The position numbers and the translations under genes are program-made. Below are positions 1-8,986 of a stretch of 64,000 nucleotides of DNA, one piece after another. The DNA comes from Mucilaginibacter mallensis. GTDB taxonomy: Bacteria; Bacteroidota; Bacteroidia; Sphingobacteriales; Sphingobacteriaceae. The DNA is taken from assembly GCF_900105165.1 (NCBI RefSeq), contig NZ_LT629740.1, forward strand, positions 1 through 64,000, in the 5' to 3' direction. The notes under the pieces are model-generated. The model searched no databases, was not told the DNA's origin, and worked only from the letters and a program-made list of their open reading frames with translations. The stretch's first letter is position 1; each line of letters starts with the position of its first letter.

Positions 1-2204
1 ATCTTCACATCATGCTCGCTAATGTAATTGCCGCTGTACATGGTATTTGCGCCTACATAACCCAGGCCTAAAGCCTGTTTGCCCAGCACGCGAATGTCAG
101 TACGCGGAACAGGCTGTACATAGCCTTCATCGGCCATTTGCAGGCAATGCTGTTTGGCTTCGGCTAATAACCTGTTTTGTGATACCACAACGGCATCGCG
201 GCCTTTTTTCAGGTAGCCGAATTCAAAGGCCTCGTAAGCTGAAGTTGATACTTTTGCCTGGCCGATGGTCAGGAAGCGGTCACGGAAATTGTTTGTTTCG
301 ATATCACCGTCCTGCAGATCATCAGATAACCTTAATGCAAACTCCTTGGTACCACCGCCGCCGGGGATAAGGCCTACGCCAAATTCCACCAGCCCCATAT
401 ATGTTTCAGCATGGGCAACCACTTTATCGGCATGTAAACAGATTTCGCAGCCGCCGCCTAAAGCCATTTGATGAGGAGCAACCACTACCGGGATGGATGA
501 ATAACGCACCCGCATCATGGTATTTTGGAATGCCTTGATCACCATGTTCAGCTCATCAAATTCCTGGTCGACTGCCAGCATGAAGATCATGCCCACGTTT
601 GCACCCGCGCTAAAGTTGGCACCTTCGTTTGAGATAACTAAACCTTTATAGCTGGCTTCGGCAAGAGTGATGGCTTTATTAATGCCCTCTATCACCTCAC
701 CGCCAATCGTATTCATTTTGGTATGGAATTCCAGGTTGATAATACCATCGCCGATATCGGTGATGGTAGTGCCACTGTTTTTCCAGATGGTATGTGTTGG
801 GCGGATGTTATCCAGCAAAATAAATTGCTCGGTGCCCGGTATAACTTTGTAAGCTTCTGATGGGATGTCGTAATACAGACGTTTACCATGCTCCACTTTG
901 TAGAAGGATTGCGCGCCTGCTGCCAGCATATCATAAACCCACTGCGCAGGTTTATTGCCACTTTCTTCCATCGCTTTAACGGTATCGGCTACGCCTAAAG
1001 CGTCCCATTTTTCAAACGGGCCCATTTCCCAGCCGAAACCGGCATTCATGGCTGCATCTATCTTGTATAATTCGTCTGAAATTTCAGGAATCCGGTTGCT
1101 GGAATAAGCGAATAGCTCGTAAAAGGTAGCGCGATAAAACTCACCTGCTTTATCCTTCGCGGCAAATAATATTTTAAGGCGATCCTTTAAGCTGTCAACC
1201 GTTTTGGTAGTTTCCAGTGACGGGAACTTTACTTTTTGCGATGGCTTGTATTCCAAAGTTTTCAGGTCGAGCGCGAAGAACTGATTTGCGCCATCCACCT
1301 TTTCCTTTTTATAAAAACCCTGGTTGGTTTTGCTGCCCAGCCAGTTGTTTTTGGCCATACCGGTAACAAATTCAGGAATCTTGAATGATTCCCTCGCTTC
1401 GTCATCCTTTGCGTTTTCATATAACCCGTTAGCTACATGGATCATGGTATCCAATCCCACCACATCCGTAGTACGGAAGGTTGCTGATTTCGGGTGACCG
1501 ATAACCGGGCCAGTCAATTTATCCACTTCTTCAACCGTCATGCCTGTTTTATCCACGTAGTGCAGCAAACTCATAATGCTGAACACACCGATACGGTTGC
1601 CGATGAATGCAGGCGTATCCTTAGCCAACACCGTAGTTTTGCCCAGGAATTTCTCACCATAAGCCATCAGGAAATCGGTCACACTGCTTAATGTATCCTT
1701 TGTAGGGATAATTTCCAGCAGCTTTAAATAACGCGGCGGGTTAAAAAAGTGGGTGCCGCAAAAGTGCTGTTTAAAATCATCGCTGCGGCCCTCAGCCATT
1801 AAATGGATAGGAATACCTGATGTATTTGATGTAATGAGTGTACCCGCTTTCCTGAATTTTTCAACCGTTTCAAATACCTTTTGCTTAATGTCGAGGCGTT
1901 CGACTACAACTTCAATTATCCAGTCGCACTCCGCAATTTTGGGCATATCATCCTCAAAATTTCCGGTGGTGATACGTTTGGCAAATGATTTAAGATAGAT
2001 GGGCGACGGGTTTGATTTTAAGGCAAAGGCCAGCGCGTCATCCACTATTTTGTTCCTGCTTTTTTTATCGGCAGGGGCATCCTTCGGTACAATATCCAGC
2101 AGCAGCACCTGTACGCCGATATTCGCGAAATGACAGGCAATCCTGCTGCCCATCACCCCCGAACCCAGTACCGCAACTTTCTTTATTATTCGTTTAGCAT
2201 CCAT
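1..2204 (-). CDS. 3-hydroxyacyl-CoA dehydrogenase / enoyl-CoA hydratase, C-terminus cut by window edge
   Basis: Bifunctional beta-oxidation enzyme that hydrates enoyl-CoA and oxidises 3-hydroxyacyl-CoA with NAD. Translation from the ATG at 2204 gives MDAKRIIKKVAVLGSGVMGS, with the Rossmann motif GSGVMG at residues 14-19. The dehydrogenase motif GTHFFNPPRYLKLLEI with its catalytic-type His follows. Near positions 380-480 the frame reads ALGGGCE and later GLIPGGGGTKE, the oxyanion-hole and active-site blocks of the crotonase fold. About 735 codons are present and the 3' end lies outside the window; Bacteroidota homologues (FadN-like) are near 800 residues. Domain order (dehydrogenase first, hydratase last) is the FadN order and not that of E. 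coli FadB. It fits the downstream acyl-CoA dehydrogenase and ETF genes on the same strand. Confidence 0.93.
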   Translation of the reverse strand, partial: MDAKRIIKKVAVLGSGVMGSRIACHFANIGVQVLLLDIVPKDAPADKKSRNKIVDDALAFALKSNPSPIYLKSFAKRITTGNFEDDMPKIAECDWIIEVVVERLDIKQKVFETVEKFRKAGTLITSNTSGIPIHLMAEGRSDDFKQHFCGTHFFNPPRYLKLLEIIPTKDTLSSVTDFLMAYGEKFLGKTTVLAKDTPAFIGNRIGVFSIMSLLHYVDKTGMTVEEVDKLTGPVIGHPKSATFRTTDVVGLDTMIHVANGLYENAKDDEARESFKIPEFVTGMAKNNWLGSKTNQGFYKKEKVDGANQFFALDLKTLEYKPSQKVKFPSLETTKTVDSLKDRLKILFAAKDKAGEFYRATFYELFAYSSNRIPEISDELYKIDAAMNAGFGWEMGPFEKWDALGVADTVKAMEESGNKPAQWVYDMLAAGAQSFYKVEHGKRLYYDIPSEAYKVIPGTEQFILLDNIRPTHTIWKNSGTTITDIGDGIINLEFHTKMNTIGGEVIEGINKAITLAEASYKGLVISNEGANFSAGANVGMIFMLAVDQEFDELNMVIKAFQNTMMRVRYSSIPVVVAPHQMALGGGCEICLHADKVVAHAETYMGLVEFGVGLIPGGGGTKEFALRLSDDLQDGDIETNNFRDRFLTIGQAKVSTSAYEAFEFGYLKKGRDAVVVSQNRLLAEAKQHCLQMADEGYVQPVPRTDIRVLGKQALGLGYVGANTMYSGNYISEHDVK

Positions 2205-2253
2205 TAGTTTATGCTTGTTGTTATTAATATATATATTAAGATCAGTTAATAGT

Positions 2254-2709
2254 TCAATTTTCAGCCCGTGTCCAGGTTGTGGTGCGCCCAAACAGCGAGA
2301 TGCCGATATATCCGCGTATATCCAGCTTATCGCCTTTGAAAGTAATGTTACACGAATAGGTCTTTCCGTTATTGGGGTCGTATATTTTACCGTCGGTATA
2401 CTTATTGTCCCTGTCCTTCACAAAGCCGTATAATACAGGCAGTCCCAGCCGTGGCCTGCTGCGCAATTTTTCATCTTCATTTAATTCATCAACCTTTGGC
2501 TTGCCATTTTTCAGCGGCTCTTTCAGCCAAACTACCTTGCCGTAAAACTTGCCATCCTTTTCGCGGGTGATGAGTATTTTACCGCTTTTAACATCATTAT
2601 ACCATAGGCCCTCTATCTGGTCGGTTTGGGCCTTGGCTGCAATATTTACGGTTACCAATGTTAGCACCACTAACATTAAACGGATAAGATTTCTTTTTAA
2701 TACAGACAT
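2254..2709 (-). CDS. Secreted DUF2147 family protein
   Basis: A 151-residue protein with an N-terminal signal peptide (hydrophobic LMLVVLTLVTVNIAAKAQ, cleavage likely after AKA). The mature part has the DUF2147 pattern: IEGLWYN near the start, then YGKVVWLKEP, a GLPVLYGF block and IYDPNNGKTYSCNI, ending in a short beta strand with FGRTTTWTR. This family forms a small beta-barrel fold and its function is unknown. It lies 49 bp upstream of the hydroxyacyl-CoA dehydrogenase gene on the same strand and may be co-transcribed with it, but nothing in the protein points to fatty-acid chemistry. Confidence 0.85.
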   Translation of the reverse strand: MSVLKRNLIRLMLVVLTLVTVNIAAKAQTDQIEGLWYNDVKSGKILITREKDGKFYGKVVWLKEPLKNGKPKVDELNEDEKLRSRPRLGLPVLYGFVKDRDNKYTDGKIYDPNNGKTYSCNITFKGDKLDIRGYIGISLFGRTTTWTRAEN

Positions 2710-2947
2710 TATTACAGGTTTTAAATCAGCTAATTAAACAGGCTTATAATACCTTAATAGATATAAAGCAAAATAAGTTTTGCCTTTTTACAGGCAACAT
2801 AACAAGCTGACGATTAAATAATTTAGTATTGGTTTATAATAACAAATATCTCTTTAGTTAAGGATATATCAAGGGCTAAATGACGGAAACATTTGTCAAT
2901 ATTTCGGTTGTTGTGTTTATAATGATTTAATAACGCCAAAATCACCA

Positions 2948-3032
2948 TGTCATTGCGAGCGATAGCGTGGCAACCTCGTCGCTTGAAGAGGAACGCGACG
3001 AGATTGCCGCGTCGTTCATCCTCGCAATGACA
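2948..3032. repeat. Intergenic nested palindrome, TGTCATTGCGAG type
   Basis: The ends are a 12-bp perfect inverted repeat, TGTCATTGCGAG and CTCGCAATGACA. Inside lies a second imperfect inverted repeat built on CAACCTCGTCGC and GCGACGAGATTG. The same end motif recurs at 16.3 kb, 55.8 kb and 62.8-63.4 kb. It occupies the 336-bp gap between the DUF2147 gene and the acyl-CoA-binding protein gene, which has no convincing coding sequence. Confidence 0.85.
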
Positions 3033-3045
3033 TATTGGAGATATG

Positions 3046-3297
3046 TTATTTCAATCCTTCCACAACTTCAATATACTGCCCCATAGCATCGTCAGCACTT
3101 ACCCCCTTCAACTTCGTCCATGCATCATATTTGGCTTTGGCTACAAAATCAAACATGCCCGGCGGCTCGGCATTTATATCGCCTTCGGTAGCTTGTTTGT
3201 ACAGGCTGTATATGCGTAATAATGTATCGTTGTCCGGCCGCGACGGCAGTTGTTTGCTGTCGGCTACGGCTTTATCAAATTGCTCTTTCAGTTCCAT
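3046..3297 (-). CDS. Acyl-CoA-binding protein (ACBP family)
   Basis: An 83-residue cytosolic protein of the ACBP fold, a four-helix bundle that holds long-chain acyl-CoA esters. Diagnostic blocks are all visible: LKEQFDKAV at the start, LLRIYSLYKQATEGD (the acyl-CoA contact helix) at about residues 26-40, and KAKYDAWTKLKGVS at about 53-66. Length matches the family (about 85-90). It starts 5 bp after the stop of the thioesterase gene, so the two are almost certainly co-transcribed with etfA and etfB. The likely role is to buffer acyl-CoA for the dehydrogenase and thioesterase encoded alongside. Confidence 0.93.
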   Translation of the reverse strand: MELKEQFDKAVADSKQLPSRPDNDTLLRIYSLYKQATEGDINAEPPGMFDFVAKAKYDAWTKLKGVSADDAMGQYIEVVEGLK

Positions 3298-3302
3298 CGG
3301 TG

Positions 3303-3749
3303 TTATTTGGTTTTGGCTTGTTCTTCTACGTAATCTTCACCTTTTGGTGATAGCATGAATAATTCACTAAGTTCAATAGGTAAAACAGCAAGTCTTCTTT
3401 TCTCCATGTCGATCCATGCGCCATCTGCAATAATAATGGCAGCTTTAATACCATCCCCACGATGGATCTCATGGCGGATGGTCCAGCGGGAACCATCGGC
3501 ACGGGCTTTGATCAGTTCGCAGGATACTTTTACGGTATCATTTATAGTTATCTCGCGCAGGTAAAAAAGCTCTTCCCTGAATAATATGGGGCCTATGTGG
3601 TATTCAAAAAGTTCTGCGGGGTGTAAACCCAGGCTGTTCAGCATATTTAAACGGGCCTGCGCGGCAATATCCGCATAGGCCGAATGCCGCATGTGCTGGT
3701 TTGCATCCAACTGCGACCATAACACCTGACCCTCATAGTATACCACCAT
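3303..3749 (-). CDS. Acyl-CoA thioesterase, 4HBT hotdog family
   Basis: A 148-residue hotdog-fold protein. The block SQLDANQHMRHSAYADI at about residues 13-29 is the 4-hydroxybenzoyl-CoA thioesterase signature (D-x(3)-HM-x(4)-Y), with the Asp as the likely catalytic residue. The rest has the expected beta strands (FREELFYLREITINDTVKV and SRWTIRHEIHRGDG). It should hydrolyse acyl-CoA to free acid and CoA; the chain-length preference cannot be read from sequence. It sits between etfA (7 bp gap) and the ACBP gene (5 bp gap) in one minus-strand run. Confidence 0.88.
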   Translation of the reverse strand: MVVYYEGQVLWSQLDANQHMRHSAYADIAAQARLNMLNSLGLHPAELFEYHIGPILFREELFYLREITINDTVKVSCELIKARADGSRWTIRHEIHRGDGIKAAIIIADGAWIDMEKRRLAVLPIELSELFMLSPKGEDYVEEQAKTK

Positions 3750-3756
3750 AGCCCGG

Positions 3757-4731
3757 TTATTTATGCGCTTTGAATTTCTTTACCGCTTCGGTAAGGCGTG
3801 GCAATATTTCCAGTGCATCGCCTACAACCCCATAATTGGCAGCTTTAAAGAATGGCGCTTCAGGGTCTTTATTGATAACTACAATAACCTTTGAGCCATT
3901 AACCCCCGCCAAATGCTGGATTGCACCTGATATACCTACCGCGATGTATAAATTAGGACGGATAGTGCCACCTGTTTGCCCAACGTGCTCGTGGTGTGGC
4001 CTCCAGCCTGCATCGGCTACCGGGCGTGAGCATGCTGTTGCCGCGCCCAGTTCTTTAGCCAGGTCTTCTATCAGTCCCCAATTCTCAGGGCCTTTCATAC
4101 CGCGACCGCCGGATACTACCAGTTCGGCATCAGCAAGCGAAACCTCGCCGGTTACTTTGTTTACTTCTTTTACCTTTATACCGAAGTCCTTATCACCAAA
4201 AGTTACATTCAGCTTTTCAACGGCAGCTTTGCCATCACCCTGCACCAGCGGGAAGCTGTTGGCCATAACGGTGATCACTTTTACATCGCTGGTAATATTT
4301 ACAAACGCGAACGCTTTACCTGAGTATACCGCTTTTTTAATCACGAAGCCTTTAGCCAGGTCAGGATATGATAACGCGCCTGCAACCATACCAGCTTTCA
4401 ATTTTATGGCAACTCTTGGTGCTACAGCTTTACCGTTGATATCATGCAGCATAACAATGATCTTGCTGCCTTCTTTTTGTGCTGCCGCGATCAATGCGCT
4501 GACATAGGCACGGGCATGCAGGTCGTTAAGGCGGTCATCGGCAACGTGCAGTACTTTTTGCGCGCCGTAATTGCCGAGGCTTTCCAGTTCGTTATCGGCA
4601 ATAGTTCCTAAAACTAATGCGGTAGCGGTTGTGTTTGTTTGTTTGGCTATCTCAGCAGCATATTGTACGGCCTCAAAGCTTTTCTTTTTTATGTTGCCAT
4701 CGGTATGTTCTACCAATACTAATACAGACAT
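3757..4731 (-). CDS. etfA: Electron transfer flavoprotein alpha subunit
   Basis: A 324-residue EtfA. The N-terminal MSVLVLVEHTDGNIKKKSFE is typical of the alpha subunit. The C-terminal FAD domain (about residues 200-320) contains the conserved blocks SGGRGMKGPENW, SRPVADAGW, VGQTGGTIRP and YIAVGISGAIQHLAG, which bind FAD. With EtfB it takes electrons from acyl-CoA dehydrogenases and passes them to the membrane quinone pool. It lies 16 bp downstream of etfB and directly upstream of the thioesterase gene, and the acyl-CoA dehydrogenase that would feed it is encoded just upstream. Confidence 0.97.
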   Translation of the reverse strand: MSVLVLVEHTDGNIKKKSFEAVQYAAEIAKQTNTTATALVLGTIADNELESLGNYGAQKVLHVADDRLNDLHARAYVSALIAAAQKEGSKIIVMLHDINGKAVAPRVAIKLKAGMVAGALSYPDLAKGFVIKKAVYSGKAFAFVNITSDVKVITVMANSFPLVQGDGKAAVEKLNVTFGDKDFGIKVKEVNKVTGEVSLADAELVVSGGRGMKGPENWGLIEDLAKELGAATACSRPVADAGWRPHHEHVGQTGGTIRPNLYIAVGISGAIQHLAGVNGSKVIVVINKDPEAPFFKAANYGVVGDALEILPRLTEAVKKFKAHK

Positions 4732-4747
4732 GTTTTTTAGATTTTAG

Positions 4748-5491
4748 TTAGATAACTTTTGCCTCGGTGTGCAGCAATTGAACCAGTTCATCCATATTAT
4801 CAGGACTCACCATTTTTATACCCGCTTTTGCAGGCGGCATCTCATACGATAATATGGCAGCCACAGGCGTTACCGCGGTAGGTGTAACCACATTAAGCGG
4901 ACGGGTACGGGCAGCCATAATACCACGCATATTTGGTATGCGGGCCTCAGCCACACCTTTCTGGCAGGAGATCACTACAGGCAGGCTAACGGTGTCGGTT
5001 TCTTCGCCACCTTCAATTTCACGTTTTACGGTAGCTGTAGTGCCTTCAACCTGTATATTGGTTGCAAAGCCTATATAATCCATATCCAACAGTTCGGCCA
5101 GCATAACGCCAACGGTTCCGTTATTATAATCTATGGATTCCTTACCGCATAAAACAAGATCGTAACCATTGCTTTTAGCATATTCGGCTATGTAGCTGGC
5201 TGTTTCGTAAGGATCATTGCTATCGGCATCAATACGTACAGCCTGGTCGCCGCCAAGGGCCAGCGCCTTCCTGATCACCGGCTCAGTATCGGCTTTGCCA
5301 ACAGTCACCAGGTGAATGTCCGTTGCTACGCCGCTTTCCTTTAGTTCGAGCGCGCGGATGAGCGCGTACCATTCATCATACGGGTTGATGATCCAGGTTG
5401 TTCCCTGCGTGTTTACCGCAGTATTGTTATCCTTTAACACAATTTTGGTGCTGGTATCCGGCACCTGACTTATGCAGACTAATATTTTCAT
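4748..5491 (-). CDS. etfB: Electron transfer flavoprotein beta subunit
   Basis: A 247-residue EtfB. It begins MKILVCISQVPDTSTKI and carries the nucleotide-binding blocks DLVLCGKESIDYNNGTVG and SLPVVISCQKGVAEARIPNM (the latter is the ETF beta signature region). It is the AMP-binding partner of EtfA. The gene is followed by etfA after 16 bp. A palindromic repeat at 5510-5592 separates it from the acyl-CoA dehydrogenase upstream, so the two parts may be read from one transcript with a hairpin in it. Confidence 0.97.
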   Translation of the reverse strand: MKILVCISQVPDTSTKIVLKDNNTAVNTQGTTWIINPYDEWYALIRALELKESGVATDIHLVTVGKADTEPVIRKALALGGDQAVRIDADSNDPYETASYIAEYAKSNGYDLVLCGKESIDYNNGTVGVMLAELLDMDYIGFATNIQVEGTTATVKREIEGGEETDTVSLPVVISCQKGVAEARIPNMRGIMAARTRPLNVVTPTAVTPVAAILSYEMPPAKAGIKMVSPDNMDELVQLLHTEAKVI

Positions 5492-5509
5492 AGTTTGTTA
5501 TAAAGATTT

Positions 5510-5592
5510 GTCATTTCGAACGACAGTGAGAAATCTTCTTCAGGCGATATTCTGCGCGAAGAAGGTTTCTCCTCGTTCCTCGTCGAAATGAC
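5510..5592. repeat. Intergenic palindrome, GTCATTTCGA type
   Basis: Ends are inverted GTCATTTCGA (5510-5519) and TCGAAATGAC (5583-5592); inner arms GAGAAATCTTCTTC and GAAGAAGGTTTCTC also pair. It is a long imperfect hairpin between the acyl-CoA dehydrogenase and etfB genes. It resembles the other dispersed palindromes of this window in size (about 85 bp) and in the GTCATT end, but with a different core. Confidence 0.8.
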
Positions 5593-5606
5593 AAGGTAGA
5601 AAAATT

Positions 5607-7403
5607 TTAAAAACAATACTTATTCTCCTCAATCAGTTTCGCAGCAATATTTCTGCGGGCTTGGGTGGTGTTAAAATCTTCAGTTTTTGTAAAGCGTTTA
5701 AGGCCCATCAGCATCATTCTGCGTTCGTCGCCATCGGCAAAAGCGTTGATGGCTTCTTTTCCTGATTTTGCAATGTGCTCGGCGGCGTCATTTATATAAA
5801 CCCGCATAATGTCCAATTGTTCTTTGCAGGCTTCTTCGCCGCGCATGTTTACCAGTTTTTCAACACGCAACTGGGTCGATTCGCTTACGTATAGCTCTAT
5901 CAGCATATCGGCCAGGTTCATTAATACTTCCTGCTCCTTGCCTAATTGCTGCATTAGTTTTTGTACCGCGCCGCCGGCAACCATTAGTACGGCTTTTTTA
6001 AACCCGGCTATGTATTTCTTTTCCTTGCTGAATAAGCCTTCATCCTCACTGCCTCCAAAATCAGGGATGCTCATTAACTCGCCCGCTACCTTTGACGCAG
6101 GACCCATGAGGTCCAGTTCACCTTTCATGGCGCGTTTCAACATCATGTCGACAGTCAGCATGCGATTGATCTCGTTAGTGCCCTCAAATATGCGGTTGAT
6201 GCGTGAGTCGCGGTAAGCGCGGTCCATCGGTGCCTCAGCGCTGTAGCCCATGCCTCCGTAGATCTGTACACCTTCGTCAACCACATAATTCAATGTTTCA
6301 GATGCATGTACCTTGATGATGGCTGCTTCAATGGCATATTGTTCGGTGCCTTTTAGCTTGGCTTTTATAGCATCCATGCCGGTTTCAACCAAATGCTCAG
6401 TGGCCTGTTCCATGTTTTCACTGGCGCGATAGATGGCAGACTCAGAAGCATAAGTACGGATGGCAGATTGTGCCAGTTTATAACGGATAGCGCCATATTT
6501 TGAGATCGGCCTGCCGAATTGCTCACGCTCGTTAGCATAACGTATGGCTAAAGTGGTTACTTCCTTACTTGCGCCAACCGTGCCACCGCCTAATTTTATA
6601 CGACCCAGGTTTAATATGTTAACAGCTATTTTAAAACCATTCTGGCGTTCTGATAACAGGTTTTCAACCGGTACTTTACAGTCGTTAAAAAATACCTGGC
6701 GGGTCGAGCTGCCTTTGATGCCCATTTTATGTTCTTCGGGATTAAGGGTAATGCCCTCAAAGCCTTTTTCAACTATAAATGCGCTCAGGTTCTCATCGTT
6801 ATCAATCTTAGCGAAAACGGTAAAGATATCAGCAAAACCTGCATTGGTGATCCACATTTTTTGGCCGTTAAGCAGGTAATGCTTGCCATCTTCGGTAAGT
6901 TTAGCACGGGCCTTGCCTGAGTTTGCATCAGAGCCTGAACTTGGCTCGGTTAAGCAATAAGCGCCTTTCCACTCGCCGCTGGCCAGTTTGGGTATATATT
7001 TTGCTTTTTGCTCATCGTTGCCATAATATAATATAGGTAAAGTGCCAATGCCCGTATGCGCCGAAAACGCTACGGAAAATGAATTACCCGCGCCCAGTTT
7101 TTCGGTAACCAGCATTGATGTTTTAAAATCCTTGCCGAAACCACCATATTCCTCGGGTATTGATATACTTAGTAAGCCTAACGCGCCTGCTTCTTCCATC
7201 AAATGCGGCATCAATCCCTCTTCCTGCTCATCAATACGAACCAGGTTTGGCGTGATGTGTTGCGCAAGAAAGTTGGTGCATGTTTCGGCTATCATCAATT
7301 GTTCTTCATTCCATTCTTCCGGAATAAAAACATCTTCTGCCGAAGTTTCCCGTATAAGAAACTCCCCTCCCTTTATAGCTTTTACAGCTTCAGTACTGCT
7401 CAT
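5607..7403 (-). CDS. Acyl-CoA dehydrogenase, long (about 600 aa) form
   Basis: FAD-dependent first enzyme of beta-oxidation, about 598 residues from the ATG at 7403. An ATG 69 bp further up is possible, but its N-terminal residues look unlike the family. Visible blocks: the acyl-CoA/FAD motif YCLTEPSSGSDANS, MWITNAGFADIFTVFAK, GIKGSSTRQVFFNDC, then VQIYGGMGYSAEAPMDRAYRD and RIFEGTNEINRM, whose Glu is the usual catalytic base. A C-terminal extension of roughly 150 residues makes it the very-long-chain-like form common in Bacteroidota. It is followed by etfB and etfA, its electron acceptors. The 46-bp motif at 7519-7564 upstream is shared with the fadL-like gene. Confidence 0.95.
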   Translation of the reverse strand: MSSTEAVKAIKGGEFLIRETSAEDVFIPEEWNEEQLMIAETCTNFLAQHITPNLVRIDEQEEGLMPHLMEEAGALGLLSISIPEEYGGFGKDFKTSMLVTEKLGAGNSFSVAFSAHTGIGTLPILYYGNDEQKAKYIPKLASGEWKGAYCLTEPSSGSDANSGKARAKLTEDGKHYLLNGQKMWITNAGFADIFTVFAKIDNDENLSAFIVEKGFEGITLNPEEHKMGIKGSSTRQVFFNDCKVPVENLLSERQNGFKIAVNILNLGRIKLGGGTVGASKEVTTLAIRYANEREQFGRPISKYGAIRYKLAQSAIRTYASESAIYRASENMEQATEHLVETGMDAIKAKLKGTEQYAIEAAIIKVHASETLNYVVDEGVQIYGGMGYSAEAPMDRAYRDSRINRIFEGTNEINRMLTVDMMLKRAMKGELDLMGPASKVAGELMSIPDFGGSEDEGLFSKEKKYIAGFKKAVLMVAGGAVQKLMQQLGKEQEVLMNLADMLIELYVSESTQLRVEKLVNMRGEEACKEQLDIMRVYINDAAEHIAKSGKEAINAFADGDERRMMLMGLKRFTKTEDFNTTQARRNIAAKLIEENKYCF

Positions 7404-7518
7404 AAAAATTGTTTTTTTAAGGATATGTTTATACTTGATCTTATACTGCATAAACGCTTTTGGCCTTTGCAATATTTTGGTTTTATAATCAGGGGTAAAA
7501 TTATATGCGTTGGCGCTT

Positions 7519-7564
7519 GAAAAAAAGGTTTACAATGCGGAGATATTCGTCAAAAAGTCGGAAA
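7519..7564 (-). promoter_or_regulatory. Candidate operator upstream of acyl-CoA dehydrogenase
   Basis: Read on the minus strand, this 46-bp block matches the block at 9938-9983 at 41 of 46 positions. It contains TCCGAC, then a T-rich spacer, TTTGAC, and TCCGCA, so that TCCG recurs with a 21-bp period (two helical turns). It ends in a CC-T7-C run. It lies about 115-160 bp upstream of the ATG at 7403. Direct repeats with this period are typical of AraC-family sites; an AraC-type gene lies 1.6 kb away. Confidence 0.6.
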
Positions 7565-7621
7565 GAACTTTGTAAGTCAAAATTCAAAATTAAAAAGTCA
7601 AAAAATCAGCGTAAATAGAAA

Positions 7622-7643
7622 AAGCTCTTTTTTACAAGAGCTT
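7622..7643 (-). terminator. Intrinsic terminator after the 7673-8182 gene
   Basis: An 8-bp stem AAGCTCTT/AAGAGCTT with a 6-nt loop is followed on the minus strand by TTTTTC. It lies 30 bp past the stop codon at 7673. Confidence 0.7.
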
Positions 7644-7672
7644 CAACTTTAACAAACGGAAAATAAATAAGT

Positions 7673-8182
7673 TTACTCAAAACGTTGGTTGTATACATCC
7701 AGGGATTTTTTAGCATGTTTGCTGGCGTGCACCAGGTTAATAATTGTACTGGTAATAAACGCGGTGGCAAGTCCTGTAAAAATGTAGGCGCTGGTATAGC
7801 TGTGATGCGGATATACAAAAGTTGGTACGCCGTTCACCCAGGCGGTTGTCGCCCCGTACGATTTATTGTTGTGCGCATACTCGAATACGGCTACCGTGCT
7901 TGTTATGGCAAAACCTGCCGTTGAAATATAAACCCACGTTGCACTGTTCCTGGCCTTATGGTATTCGTCGGCTGATGGTGCATAAGCTAAAAGTTTCATC
8001 TTAACATCATCGGGTGTTTGTAGTTTACCGCCAATGGTGTAAAGATAGCCTGCCTGCCGGCCCTCGCCATAAGGAATCAGTTTAATTACGCTGTCGGGCT
8101 GTGCATGCGATGGTTGATTTTGTTGTGCTTCTACCAGCAATGACGATGTTAGTAGAAACAGGGTAATAATAAGGTTTTTCAT
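7673..8182 (-). CDS. Hypothetical membrane protein, paralogue A
   Basis: A 169-residue protein I cannot assign to a named family. It has a signal peptide (LIITLFLLTSSLLVEAQ), a short region with YLYTIGGKLQTPDDVKMKLLAY, then two hydrophobic segments (STAGFAITSTVAVFEYA and AYIFTGLATAFITSTIINLV), and ends in KSLDVYNQRFE. The neighbour at 8436-8891 has the same layout and nearly the same conserved words (TPDEVKIKLLAY, AYIFTGVATAFFTSAVINLV, YNQRFE), so the two arose by tandem duplication. This copy has an extra 18 or so residues between the hydrophobic segments. Likely an inner-membrane or envelope protein. Confidence 0.75.
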   Translation of the reverse strand: MKNLIITLFLLTSSLLVEAQQNQPSHAQPDSVIKLIPYGEGRQAGYLYTIGGKLQTPDDVKMKLLAYAPSADEYHKARNSATWVYISTAGFAITSTVAVFEYAHNNKSYGATTAWVNGVPTFVYPHHSYTSAYIFTGLATAFITSTIINLVHASKHAKKSLDVYNQRFE

Positions 8183-8384
8183 TTTTTGGATATGTTTAAT
8201 ATTATGTGAATTTATAATATTAAACTATCCAAATCACTATTTGTCAACCCAGGATGATGTAACAAGTTGATTACTTTTTTTGTGTATAAGTAGCTATGTA
8301 ACAATCATATAGATGTTTCCTGAAATCCATGCCGAATCTATCAAAGAAGTTACAAGTCCAAAAGTAAAAAGTCAAAAAAAACAG

Positions 8385-8417
8385 ATATTAAAAGCCCTTT
8401 ATAAGAACTTTTAATAT
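8385..8417 (-). terminator. Possible terminator after the 8436-8891 gene
   Basis: A 10-bp perfect inverted repeat, ATATTAAAAG and CTTTTAATAT, lies about 20 bp past the stop codon at 8436. It is AT-rich and so weak as a hairpin. Confidence 0.4.
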
Positions 8418-8435
8418 GTAAAAAAATATTTACGT

Positions 8436-8891
8436 TTACTCAAAACGCTGGTTATACACCTTCATGGCTTTCGTTTTGTGTTTACCGGCCTGTACAAGGT
8501 TAATTACGGCACTGGTAAAAAAGGCGGTAGCAACACCTGTAAAAATGTAAGCTCCTGTAAGGCTATGGTGCTCGGTAACGGGTGCGTTATTATTGTTCGC
8601 ATACTCAATTACTGCTCCTATAGCTGATACGGCAAACCCCACTGTTGAAACTACAGCCCATTTAGTTTCAATTTTTGCTTGCTGAAATTCATTGGCTGAT
8701 GGGACATAGGCCAACAGTTTTATCTTTACCTCATCTGGTGTTTGCACCTTGCCTGCAATAGTATATGCATATGTGGTATGGGTGCCTGTTTTAGTGGGCG
8801 TCACTTTTATAATGCTGTCGGGCTGCACATGCTGGGCTTTTACCAGTAGCGCCGATGCCAGCAAAAACAGGATAATAATAGTTTTTTTCAT
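8436..8891 (-). CDS. Hypothetical membrane protein, paralogue B
   Basis: A 151-residue tandem paralogue of the preceding gene, with the same plan: signal peptide (IIILFLLASALLVKAQ), TYAYTIAGKVQTPDEVKIKLLAY, two hydrophobic segments (VVSTVGFAVSAIGAVIEYA and AYIFTGVATAFFTSAVINLV) and the tail AMKVYNQRFE. I do not recognise the family. Conservation is strongest in the TPDEVK and AYIFTG blocks and in the last six residues, which argues that both copies are expressed proteins under selection. Confidence 0.75.
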   Translation of the reverse strand: MKKTIIILFLLASALLVKAQHVQPDSIIKVTPTKTGTHTTYAYTIAGKVQTPDEVKIKLLAYVPSANEFQQAKIETKWAVVSTVGFAVSAIGAVIEYANNNNAPVTEHHSLTGAYIFTGVATAFFTSAVINLVQAGKHKTKAMKVYNQRFE

Positions 8892-8986
8892 TTTTAGGGG
8901 GGCTTGATATGAAGTGAATTTAAGATCTTAAATCCCCTATACGTATTTATAAATTTATAGTTTGGGAGCGGTATAATTAAGCTGTA

